Shown in pieces: positions 36,501 through 48,800 of a stretch of DNA of 64,000 nucleotides. The notes under the pieces are model-generated. The model was not told the origin of the DNA, ran no database searches, and saw only the letters and a list, made by a program, of their open reading frames with translations. Source of the DNA: Auanema rhodensis (Eukaryota; Nematoda; Chromadorea; Rhabditida; Rhabditidae); assembly GCA_964057225.1 (NCBI GenBank), contig OZ059900.1, positions 20,909,638 to 20,973,637 on the forward strand. Direction: 5' to 3'. Every line of letters starts with the position of its first letter. Position 1 is the first letter of the stretch. The translations under genes were made by a program, and so were the position numbers.

Positions 36501-38987
36501 CTGGTTTTCCAGCATAATAAAATATTTCTCATGGGAAATACTGTGTTTTTGTATTTTTCTAGTGTTCAGCATGTAAAATGTTTCATTTTAGTATGTAACA
36601 CGCTGAAATTCGTTGCATTTGACGACTCATATGAACAAAAATCGATTTAATCAATATTAGCCATAAGGGGCGTGCCCTCAGAATATGCTAATTTCCTTAA
36701 TTTTCTAACCCCTGTTTTTTTGTCGTGAAAGTGGAACTAGACGTTGTGGGAACAATTTTGAGCTAGGTTTCATTGACATTGCATGAGTTTGAACACATGA
36801 AATCGTAAGTCAAAACCTTGTTTACAGCGAAATTTCCAAAAACTGGTTTTCCAGCATAATAAAATATTTCTCATGGGAAATACTGTGTTTTTGTATTTTT
36901 CTAGTGTTCAGCATGTAAAATGCTTCATTTTAGTATGTAACACGCTGAAATTCGTTGCATTTGACGACTCATATGAACAAAAATCGATTTAATCAATATT
37001 AGCCATAAGGGGCGTGCCCTCAGAATATGCTAATTTCCTTAATTTTCTAACCCCTGTTTTTTTGTCGTGAAAGTGGAATTAGACGTTGTAGGAACAATTT
37101 TGAGCTAGGTTTCATTGACATTGCATGAGTTTGAACGCATGAAATCGTAAGTCAAAACCTTGTTTACAGCGAAATTTCCAAAAACTGGTTTTCCAGCATA
37201 ATAAAATATTTCTCATGGGAAATACTGTGTTTTTGTATTTTTATAGTGTTCAGCATGTAAAATGCTTCATTTTAGTATGTAACACGCTGAAATTCGTTGC
37301 ATTTGACGACTCATATGAACAAAAATCGATTTAATCAATATTAGCCATAAGGGGCGTGCCCTCAGAATATGCTAATTTCCTTAATTTTCTAACCCCGGTT
37401 TTTTTGTCGTGAAAGTGGAATTAGACGTTGTAGGAACAATTTTGAGCTAGGTTTCATTGACATTGCATGAGTTTGAACACATGAAATCGTAAGTCAAAAC
37501 CTTGTTTACAGCGAAATTTCCAAAAACTGGTTTTCCAGCATAATAAAATATTTCTCATGGGAAATACTGTGTTTTTGTATTTTTCTAGTGTTCAGCATGT
37601 AAAATGCTTCATTTTAGTATGTAACACGCTGAAATTCGTTGCATTTGACTACTCATATGAACAAAAATCGATTTAATCAATATTAGCCATAAGGGGCGTG
37701 CCCTCAGAATATGCTAATTTCCTTAATTTTCTAACCCCTGTTTTTTTGTCGTGAAAGTGGAACTAGACGTTGTAGGAACAATTTTGAGCTAGGTTTCATT
37801 GACATTGCATGAGTTTGAACACATGAAATCGTAAGTCAAAACCTTGTTTACAGCGAAATTTCCAAAAACTGGTTTTCCAGCATAATAAAATATTTCTCAT
37901 GAGAAATACTGTGTTTTTGTATTTTTCTAGTGTTCAGCATGTAAAATGCTTCATTTTAGTATGTAACACGATGAAATTCGTTGCATTTGACGACTCATAT
38001 GAACAAAAATCGATTTAATCAATATTAGCCATAAGGGGCGTGCCCTCAGAATATGCTAATTTCATTAATTTTCTAACCCCTGTTTTTTTGTCGTGAAAGT
38101 GGAACTAGACGTTGTAGGAACAATTTTGAGCTAGGTTTCATTGACATTGCATGAGTTTGAACACATGAAATCGTAAGTCAAAACCTTGTTTACAGCGAAA
38201 TTTCCAAAAACTGGTTTTCCAGCATAATAAAATATTTCTCATGGGAAATACTGTGTTTTTGTATTTTTCTAGTGTTCAGCATGTAAAATGCTTCATTTTA
38301 GTATGTAACACGCTGAAATTCGTTGCATTTGACGACTCATATGAACAAAAATCGATTTAATCAATATTAGCCATAAGGGGCGTGCCCTCAGAATATGCTA
38401 ATTTCCTTAATTTTCTAACCCCTGTTTTTTTGTCGTGAAAGTGGAACTAGACGTTGCAGGAACAATTTTGAGCTAGGTTTCATTGACATTGCATGAGTTT
38501 GAACACATGAAATCGTAAGTCAAAACCTTGTTTACAGCGAAATTTCCAAAAACTGGTTTTCCAGCATAATAAAATATTTCTCATGGGAAATACTGTGTTT
38601 TTGTATTTTTCTAGTGTTCAGCATGTGAAATGCTTCATTTTAGTATGTAACACGCTGAAATTCGTTGCATTTGACGACTCATATGAACAAAAATCGATTT
38701 AATCAATATTAGCCATAAGGGGCGTGCCCTCAGAATATGCTAATTTCCTTAATTTTCTAACCCCGGTTTTTTTGTCGTGAAAGTGGAATTAGACGTTGTA
38801 GGAACAATTTTGAGCTAGGTTTCATTGACATTGCATCAGTTTGAACACATGAAATCGTAAGTCAAAACCTTGTTTACAGCGAAAATTCCAAAAACTGGTT
38901 TTCCAGCATAATAAAATATTTCTCATGGGAAATACTGTGTTTTTGTATTTTTCTAGTGTTCAGCATGTAAAATGCTTCATTTTAGTA
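33516..38987 (+). repeat. Heptameric higher-order repeat, 2394-bp period (M99-M114)
   Basis: Two full seven-monomer units start at 33516 and 35910, with a third partial unit from 38304. The order is 324G; 120G/144T (330T in the first two); TGGGAAC; 144T+202G+308A; 120G/144T; 31T+283A; 10A+TTTCATT. M107 and M114 share the private CATCAG for CATGAG at 36440 and 38834, exactly 2394 bases apart, which shows that unit 3 derives from unit 2. In the third unit the series departs after M114. M106 has AAATCC and M113 has TTGCAGG. Confidence 0.85.
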
Positions 38988-41723
38988 TGTAACACGCTGA
39001 AATTCGTTGCATTTGACTACTCATATGAACAAAAATCGATTTAATCAATATTAGCCATAAGGGGCGTGCCCTCAGAATATGCTAATTTCCTTAATTTTCT
39101 AACCCCTGTTTTTTTGTCGTGAAAGTGGAACTAGACGTTGTACAAACAATTTTGAGCTAGGTTTCATTGACATTGCATGAGTTTGAACACATGAAATCGT
39201 AAGTCAAAACCTTGTTTACAGCGAAATTTCCAAAAACTGGTTTTCCAGCATAATAAAATATTTCTCATGAGAAATACTGTGTTTTTGTATTTTTCTAGTG
39301 TTCAGCATGTAAAATGCTTCATTTTAGTATGTAACACGCTGAAATTCGTTGCATTTGACTACTCATATGAACAAAAATCGATTTAATCAATATTAGCCAT
39401 AAGGGGCGTGCCCTCAGAATATGCTAATTTCCTTAATTTTCTAACCCCTGTTTTTTTGTCGTGAAAGTGGAACTAGACGTTGTACAAACAATTTTGAGCT
39501 AGGTTTCATTGACATTGCATGAGTTTGAACACATGAAATCGTAAGTCAAAACCTTGTTTACAGCGAAATTTCCAAAAACTGGTTTTCCAGCATAATAAAA
39601 TATTTCTCATGAGAAATACTGTGTTTTTGTATTTTTCTAGTGTTCAGCATGTAAAATGCTTCATTTTAGTATGTAACACGATGAAATTCGTTGCATTTGA
39701 CGACTCATATGAACAAAAATCGATTTAATCAATATTAGCCATAAGGGGCGTGCCCTCAGAATATGCTAATTTCCTTAATTTTCTAACCCCTGTTTTTTTG
39801 TCGTGAAAGTGGAACTAGACGTTGTAGGAACAATTTTGAGCTAGGTTTCATTGACATTGCATGAGTTTGAACACATGAAATCGTAAGTCAAAACCTTGTT
39901 TACAGCGAAATTTCCAAAAACTGGTTTTCCAGCATAATAAAATATTTCTCATGGGAAATACTGTGTTTTTGTATTTTTCTAGTGTTCAGCATGTGAAATG
40001 CTTCATTTTAGTATGTAACACGCTGAAATTCGTTGCATTTGACGACTCATATGAACAAAAATCGATTTAATCAATATTAGCCATAAGGGGCGTGCCCTCA
40101 GAATATGCTAATTTCCTTAATTTTCTAACCCCTGTTTTTTTGTCGTGAAAGTGGAAACAGACGTTGTAGGAACAATTTTGAGCTAGGTTTCATTGACATT
40201 GCATGAGTTTGAACACATGAAATCGTAAGTCAAAACCTTGTTTACAGCGAAATTTCCAAAAACTGGTTTTCCAGCATAATAAAATATTTCTCATGAGAAA
40301 TACTGTGTTTTTGTATTTTTCTAGTGTTCAGCATGTAAAATGCTTCATTTTAGTATGTAACACGATGAAATTCGTTGCATTTGACGACTCATATGAACAA
40401 AAATCGATTTAATCAATATTAGCCATAAGGGGCGTGCCCTCAGAATATGCTAATTTCATTAATTTTCTAACCCCTGTTTTTTTGTCGTGAAAGTGGAACT
40501 AGACGTTGTAGGAACAATTTTGAGCTAGGTTTCATTGACATTGCATGAGTTTGAACACATGAAATCGTAAGTCAAAACCTTGTTTACAGCGAAATTTCCA
40601 AAAACTGGTTTTCCAGCATAATAAAATATTTCTCATGGGAAATACTGTGTTTTTGTATTTTTCTAGTGTTCAGCATGTAAAATGCTTCATTTTAGTATGT
40701 AACACGCTGAAATTCGTTGCATTTGACGACTCATATGAACAAAAATCGATTTAATCAATATTAGCCATAAGGGGCGTGCCCTCAGAATATGCTAATTTCC
40801 TTAATTTTCTAACCCCTGTTTTTTTGTCGTGAAAGTGGAACTAGACGTTGTAGGAACAATTTTGAGCTAGGTTTCATTGACATTGCATGAGTTTGAACAC
40901 ATGAAATCGTAAGTCAAAACCTTGTTTACAGCGAAATTTCCAAAAACTGGTTTTCCAGCATAATAAAATATTTCTCATGGGAAATACTGTGTTTTTGTAT
41001 TTTTCTAGTGTTCAGCATGTGAAATGCTTCATTTTAGTATGTAACACGCTGAAATTCGTTGCATTTGACGACTCATATGAACAAAAATCGATTTAATCAA
41101 TATTAGCCATAAGGGGCGTGCCCTCAGAATATGCTAATTTCCTTAATTTTCTAACCCCGGTTTTTTTGTCGTGAAAGTGGAATTAGACGTTGTAGGAACA
41201 ATTTTGAGCTAGGTTTCATTGACATTGCATGAGTTTGAACACATGAAATCGTAAGTCAAAACCTTGTTTACAGCGAAATTTCCAAAAACTGGTTTTCCAG
41301 CATAATAAAATATTTCTCATGGGAAATACTGTGTTTTTGTATTTTTCTAGTGTTCAGCATGTAAAATGCTTCATTTTAGTATGTAACACGCTGAAATTCG
41401 TTGCATTTGACTACTCATATGAACAAAAATCGATTTAATCAATATTAGCCATAAGGGGCGTGCCCTCAGAATATGCTAATTTCCTTAATTTTCTAACCCC
41501 TGTTTTTTTGTCGTGAAAGTGGAACTAGACGTTGTACAAACAATTTTGAGCTAGGTTTCATTGACATTGCATGAGTTTGAACACATGAAATCGTAAGTCA
41601 AAACCTTGTTTACAGCGAAATTTCCAAAAACTGGTTTTCCAGCATAATAAAATATTTCTCATGAGAAATACTGTGTTTTTGTATTTTTCTAGTGTTCAGC
41701 ATGTAAAATGCTTCATTTTAGTA
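38988..41723 (+). repeat. Delta block, copy 2 (M115-M122)
   Basis: Together with M111-M114 this repeats M42-M54: two successive 31T+CA156+283A monomers, 10A+324G, GGAAAC+283A, 10A+TTTCATT, 324G, 120G/144T, 31T+CA156+283A. One monomer present in copy 1 (M50) is absent. The end of this block at 41723 is where the collinear ~20-kb super-repeat can last be followed. Confidence 0.75.
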
Positions 41724-44700
41724 TGTAACACGCTGAAATTCGTTGCATTTGACGACTCATATGAACAAAAATCGATTTAATCAATATTAGCCATAAGGGG
41801 CGTGCCCTCAGAATATGCTAATTTCCTTAATTTTCTAACCCCGGTTTTTTTGTCGTGAAAGTGGAACTAGACGTTGTAGGAACAATTTTGAGCTAGGTTT
41901 CATTGACATTGCATGAGTTTGAACACATGAAATCGTAAGTCAAAACCTTGTTTACAGCGAAATTTCCAAAAACTGGTTTTCCAGCATAATAAAATATTTC
42001 TCATGGGAAATACTGTGTTTTTGTATTTTTCTAGTGTTCAGCATGTAAAATGCTTCATTTTAGTATGTAACACGCTGAAATTCGTTGCATTTGACTACTC
42101 ATATGAACAAAAATCGATTTAATCAATATTAGCCATAAGGGGCGTGCCCTCAGAATATGCTAATTTCCTTAATTTTCTAACCCCTGTTTTTTTGTCGTGA
42201 AAGTGGAACTAGACGTTGTAGGAACAATTTTGAGCTAGGTTTCATTGACATTGCATGAGTTTGAACACATGAAATCGTAAGTCAAAACCTTGTTTACAGC
42301 GAAATTTCCAAAAACTGGTTTTCCAGCATAATAAAATATTTCTCATGGGAAATACTGTGTTTTTGTATTTTTCTAGTGTTCAGCATGTGAAATGCTTCAT
42401 TTTAGTATGTAACACGCTGAAATTCGTTGCATTTGACGACTCATATGAACAAAAATCGATTTAATCAATATTAGCCATAAGGGGCGTGCCCTCAGAATAT
42501 GCTAATTTCCTTAATTTTCTAACCCCGGTTTTTTTGTCGTGAAAGTGGAATTAGACGTTGTAGGAACAATTTTGAGCTAGGTTTCATTGACATTGCATGA
42601 GTTTGAACACATGAAATCGTAAGTCAAAACCTTGTTTACAGCGAAATTTCCAAAAACTGGTTTTCCAGCATAATAAAATATTTCTCATGGGAAATACTGT
42701 GTTTTTGTATTTTTCTAGTGTTCAGCATGTAAAATGCTTCATTTTAGTATGTAACACGCTGAAATTCGTTGCATTTGACGACTCATATGAACAAAAATCG
42801 ATTTAATCAATATTAGCCATAAGGGGCGTGCCCTCAGAATATGCTAATTTCCTTAATTTTCTAACCCCTGTTTTTTTGTCGTGAAAGTGGAACTAGACGT
42901 TGTAGGAACAATTTTGAGCTAGGTTTCATTGACATTGCATGAGTTTGAACACATGAAATCGTAAGTCAAAACCTTGTTTACAGCGAAATTTCCAAAAACT
43001 GGTTTTCCAGCATAATAAAATATTTCTCATGGGAAATACTGTGTTTTTGTATTTTTCTAGTGTTCAGCATGTAAAATGCTTCATTTTAGTATGTAACACG
43101 CTGAAATTCGTTGCATTTGACGACTCATATGAACAAAAATCGATTTAATCAATATTAGCCATAAGGGGCGTGCCCTCAGAATATGCTAATTTCCTTAATT
43201 TTCTAACCCCTGTTTTTTTGTCGTGAAAGTGGAAACAGACGTTGTAGGAACAATTTTGAGCTAGGTTTCATTGATATTGCATGAGTTTGAACACATGAAA
43301 TCGTAAGTCAAAACCTTGTTTACAGCGAAATTTCCAAAAACTGGTTTTCCAGCATAATAAAATATTTCTCATGAGAAATACTGTGTTTTTGTATTTTTAT
43401 AGTGTTCAGCATGTAAAATGCTTCATTTTAGTATGTAACACGCTGAAATTCGTTGCATTTGACGACTCATATGAACAAAAATCGATTTAATCAATATTAG
43501 CCATAAGGGGCGTGCCCTCAGAATATGCTAATTTCCTTAATTTTCTAACCCCGGTTTTTTTGTCGTGAAAGTGGAATTAGACGTTGTAGGAACAATTTTG
43601 ATCTAGGTTTCATTGACATTGCATGAGTTTGAACACATGAAATCGTAAGTCAAAACCTTGTTTACAGCGAAATTTCCAAAAACTGGTTTTCCAGCATAAT
43701 AAAATATTTCTCATGGGAAATACTGTGTTTTTGTATTTTTCTAGTGTTCAGCATGTAAAATGCTTCATTTTAGTATGTAACACGCTGAAATTCGTTGCAT
43801 TTGACTACTCATATGAACAAAAATCGATTTAATCAATATTAGCCATAAGGGGCGTGCCCTCAGAATATGCTAATTTCCTTAATTTTCTAACCCCTGTTTT
43901 TTTGTCGTGAAAGTGGAACTAGACGTTGTAGGAACAATTTTGAGCTAGGTTTCATTGACATTGCATGAGTTTGAACACATGAAATCGTAAGTCAAAACCT
44001 TGTTTACAGCGAAATTTCCAAAAACTGGTTTTCCAGCATAATAAAATATTTCTCATGAGAAATACTGTGTTTTTGTATTTTTCTAGTGTTCAGCATGTAA
44101 AATGCTTCATTTTAGTATGTAACACGATGAAATTCGTTGCATTTGACGACTCATATGAACAAAAATCGATTTAATCAATATTAGCCATAAGGGGCGTGCC
44201 CTCAGAATATGCTAATTTCCTTAATTTTCTAACCCCTGTTTTTTTGTCGTGAAAGTGGAACTAGACGTTGTAGGAACAATTTTGAGCTAGGTTTCATTGA
44301 CATTGCATGAGTTTGAACACATGAAATCGTAAGTCAAAACCTTGTTTACAGCGAAATTTCCAAAAACTGGTTTTCCAGCATAATAAAATATTTCTCATGG
44401 GAAATACTGTGTTTTTGTATTTTTCTAGTGTTCAGCATGTAAAATGCTTCATTTTAGTATGTAACACGCTGAAATTCGTTGCATTTGACGACTCATATGA
44501 ACAAAAATCGATTTAATCAATATTAGCCATAAGGGGCGTGCCCTCAGAATATGCTAATTTCCTTAATTTTCTAACCCCTGTTTTTTTGTCGTGAAAGTGG
44601 AATTAGACGTTGTAGGAACAATTTTGAGCTAGGTTTCATTGACATTGCATGAGTTTGAACGCATGAAATCGTAAGTCAAAACCTTGTTTACAGCGAAATT

Positions 44701-45827
44701 TCCAAAAACTGGTTTTCCAGCATAATAAAATATTTCTCATGGGAAATACTGTGTTTTTGTATTTTTATAGTGTTCAGCATGTAAAATGCTTCATTTTAGT
44801 ATGTAACACGCTGAAATTCGTTGCATTTGACGACTCATATGAACAAAAATCGATTTAATCAATATTAGCCATAAGGGGCGTGCCCTCAGAATATGCTAAT
44901 TTCCTTAATTTTCTAACCCCGGTTTTTTTGTCGTGAAAGTGGAATTAGACGTTGTAGGAACAATTTTGATCTAGGTTTCATTGACATTGCATGAGTTTGA
45001 ACACATGAAATCGTAAGTCAAAACCTTGTTTACAGCGAAATTTCCAAAAACTGGTTTTCCAGCATAATAAAATATTTCTCATGGGAAATACTGTGTTTTT
45101 GTATTTTTCTAGTGTTCAGCATGTAAAATGCTTCATTTTAGTATGTAACACGCTGAAATTCGTTGCATTTGACTACTCATATGAACAAAAATCGATTTAA
45201 TCAATATTAGCCATAAGGGGCGTGCCCTCAGAATATGCTAATTTCCTTAATTTTCTAACCCCTGTTTTTTTGTCGTGAAAGTGGAACTAGACGTTGTAGG
45301 AACAATTTTGAGCTAGGTTTCATTGACATTGCATGAGTTTGAACACATGAAATCGTAAGTCAAAACCTTGTTTACAGCGAAATTTCCAAAAACTGGTTTT
45401 CCAGCATAATAAAATATTTCTCATGAGAAATACTGTGTTTTTGTATTTTTCTAGTGTTCAGCATGTAAAATGCTTCATTTTAGTATGTAACACGATGAAA
45501 TTCGTTGCATTTGACGACTCATATGAACAAAAATCGATTTAATCAATATTAGCCATAAGGGGCGTGCCCTCAGAATATGCTAATTTCATTAATTTTCTAA
45601 CCCCTGTTTTTTTGTCGTGAAAGTGGAACTAGACGTTGTAGGAACAATTTTGAGCTAGGTTTCATTGACATTGCATGAGTTTGAACACATGAAATCGTAA
45701 GTCAAAACCTTGTTTACAGCGAAATTTCCAAAAACTGGTTTTCCAGCATAATAAAATATTTCTCATGGGAAATACTGTGTTTTTGTATTTTTCTAGTGTT
45801 CAGCATGTAAAATGCTTCATTTTAGTA
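41724..45827 (+). repeat. M123-M134, tetramer-spaced GATCTAGG units
   Basis: M128 and M132 share GATCTAGG for GAGCTAGG at 43600 and 44968, 1368 bases (four monomers) apart. Each is followed by 31T+283A and then a 10A monomer, so M128-M130 and M132-M134 are a local duplication with M131 (202G+308A) between. M127 is a mosaic, with GGAAAC, private GATATT, 283A and 308A together. The series M123-M130 recurs 20 monomers on at M143-M150. Confidence 0.75.
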
Positions 45828-48800
45828 TGTAACACGCTGAAATTCGTTGCATTTGACGACTCATATGAACAAAAATCGATTTAATCAATATTAGCCATAA
45901 GGGGCGTGCCCTCAGAATATGCTAATTTCCTTAATTTTCTAACCCCTGTTTTTTTGTCGTGAAAGTGGAATTAGACGTTGTAGGAACAATTTTGAGCTAG
46001 GTTTCATTGACATTGCATGAGTTTGAACGCATGAAATCGTAAGTCAAAACCTTGTTTACAGCGAAATTTCCAAAAACTGGTTTTCCAGCATAATAAAATA
46101 TTTCTCATGGGAAATACTGTGTTTTTGTATTTTTATAGTGTTCAGCATGTAAAATGCTTCATTTTAGTATGTAACACGCTGAAATTCGTTGCATTTGACG
46201 ACTCATATGAACAAAAATCGATTTAATCAATATTAGCCATAAGGGGCGTGCCCTCAGAATATGCTAATTTCCTTAATTTTCTAACCCCGGTTTTTTTGTC
46301 GTGAAAGTGGAATTAGACGTTGTAGGAACAATTTTGAGCTAGGTTTCATTGACATTGCATGAGTTTGAACACATGAAATCGTAAGTCAAAACCTTGTTTA
46401 CAGCGAAATTTCCAAAAACTGGTTTTCCAGCATAATAAAATATTTCTCATGGGAAATACTGTGTTTTTGTATTTTTCTAGTGTTCAGCATGTAAAATGCT
46501 TCATTTTAGTATGTAACACGCTGAAATTCGTTGCATTTGACGACTCATATGAACAAAAATCGATTTAATCAATATTAGCCATAAGGGGCGTGCCCTCAGA
46601 ATATGCTAATTTCCTTAATTTTCTAACCCCTGTTTTTTTGTCGTGAAAGTGGAACTAGACGTTGTAGGAACAATTTTGAGCTAGGTTTCATTGACATTGC
46701 ATGAGTTTGAACACATGAAATCGTAAGTCGAAACCTTGTTTACAGCGAAATTTCCAAAAACTGGTTTTCCAGCATAATAAAATATTTCTCATGGGAAATA
46801 CTGTGTTTTTGTATTTTTCTAGTGTTCAGCATGTGAAATGCTTCATTTTAGTATGTAACACGCTGAAATTCGTTGCATTTGACGACTCATATGAACAAAA
46901 ATCGATTTAACCAATATTAGCCATAAGGGGCGTGCCCTCAGAATATGCTAATTTCCTTAATTTTCTAACCCCGGTTTTTTTGTCGTGAAAGTGGAATTAG
47001 ACGTTGTAGGAACAATTTTGAGCTAGGTTTCATTGACATTGCATGAGTTTGAACACATGAAATCGTAAGTCAAAACCTTGTTTACAGCGAAATTTCCAAA
47101 AACTGGTTTTCCAGCATAATAAAATATTTCTCATGGGAAATACTGTGTTTTTGTATTTTTCTAGTGTTCAGCATGTAGAATGCTTCATTTTAGTATGTAA
47201 CACGCTGAAATTCGTTGCATTTGACGACTCATATGAACAAAAATCGATTTAATCAATATTAGCCATAAGGGGCGTGCCCTCAGAATATGCTAATTTCCTT
47301 AATTTTCTAACCCCTGTTTTTTTGTCGTGAAAGTGGAACTAGACGTTGTAGGAACAATTTTGAGCTAGGTTTCATTGACATTGCATGAGTTTGAACACAT
47401 GAAATCGTAAGTCAAAACCTTGTTTACAGCGAAATTTCCAAAAACTGGTTTTCCAGCATAATAAAATATTTCTCATGGGAAATACTGTGTTTTTGTATTT
47501 TTCTAGTGTTCAGCATGTAAAATGCTTCATTTTAGTATGTAACACGCTAAAAATTCGTTGCATTTGACGACTCATATGAACAAAAATCGATTTAATCAAT
47601 ATTAGCCATAAGGGGCGTGCCCTCAGAATATGCTAATTTTCTTAATTTTCTAACCCCTGTTTTTTTGTCGTGAAAGTGGAATTAGACGTTGTAGGAACAA
47701 TTTTGAGCTAGGTTTCATTGACATTGCATGAGTTTGAACGCATGAAATCGTAAGTCAAAACCTTGTTTACAGCGAAATTTCCAAAAACTGGTTTTCCAGC
47801 ATAATAAAATATTTCTCATGGGAAATACTGTGTTTTTGTATTTTTCTAGTGTTCAGCATGTAAAATGCTTCATTTTAGTATGTAACACGCTGAAATTCGT
47901 TGCATTTGACGACTCATATGAACAAAAATCGATTTAATCAATATTAGCCATAAGGGGCGTGCCCTCAGAATATGCTAATTTCCTTAATTTTCTAACCCCG
48001 GTTTTTTTGTCGTGAAAGTGGAATTAGACGTTGTAGGAACAATTTTGAGCTAGGTTTCATTGACATTGCATGAGTTTGAACACATGAAATCGTAAGTCAA
48101 AACCTTGTTTACAGCGAAATTTCCAAAAACTGGTTTTCCAGCATAATAAAATATTTCTCATGGGAAATACTGTGTTTTTGTATTTTTCTAGTGTTCAGCA
48201 TGTGAAATGCTTCATTTTAGTATGTAACACGCTGAAATTCGTTGCATTTGACGACTCATATGAACAAAAATCGATTTAATCAATATTAGCCATAAGGGGC
48301 GTGCCCTCAGAATATGCTAATTTCCTTAATTTTCTAACCCCGGTTTTTTTGTCGTGAAAGTGGAATTAGACGTTGTAGGAACAATTTTGAGCTAGGTTTC
48401 ATTGACATTGCATGAGTTTGAACACATGAAATCGTAAGTCAAAACCTTGTTTACAGCGAAATTTCCAAAAACTGGTTTTCCAGCATAATAAAATATTTCT
48501 CATGAGAAATACTGTGTTTTTGTATTTTTCTAGTGTTCAGCATGTAAAATGCTTCATTTTAGTATGTAACACGCTGAAATTCGTTGCATTTGACGACTCA
48601 TATGAACAAAAATCGATTTAATCAATATTAGCCATAAGGGGCGTGCCCTCAGAATATGCTAATTTCCTTAATTTTCTAACCCCGGTTTTTTTGTCGTGAA
48701 AGTGGAACTAGACGTTGTAGGAACAATTTTGAGCTAGGTTTCATTGACATTGCATGAGTTTGAACACATGAAATCGTAAGTCAAAACCTTGTTTACAGCG

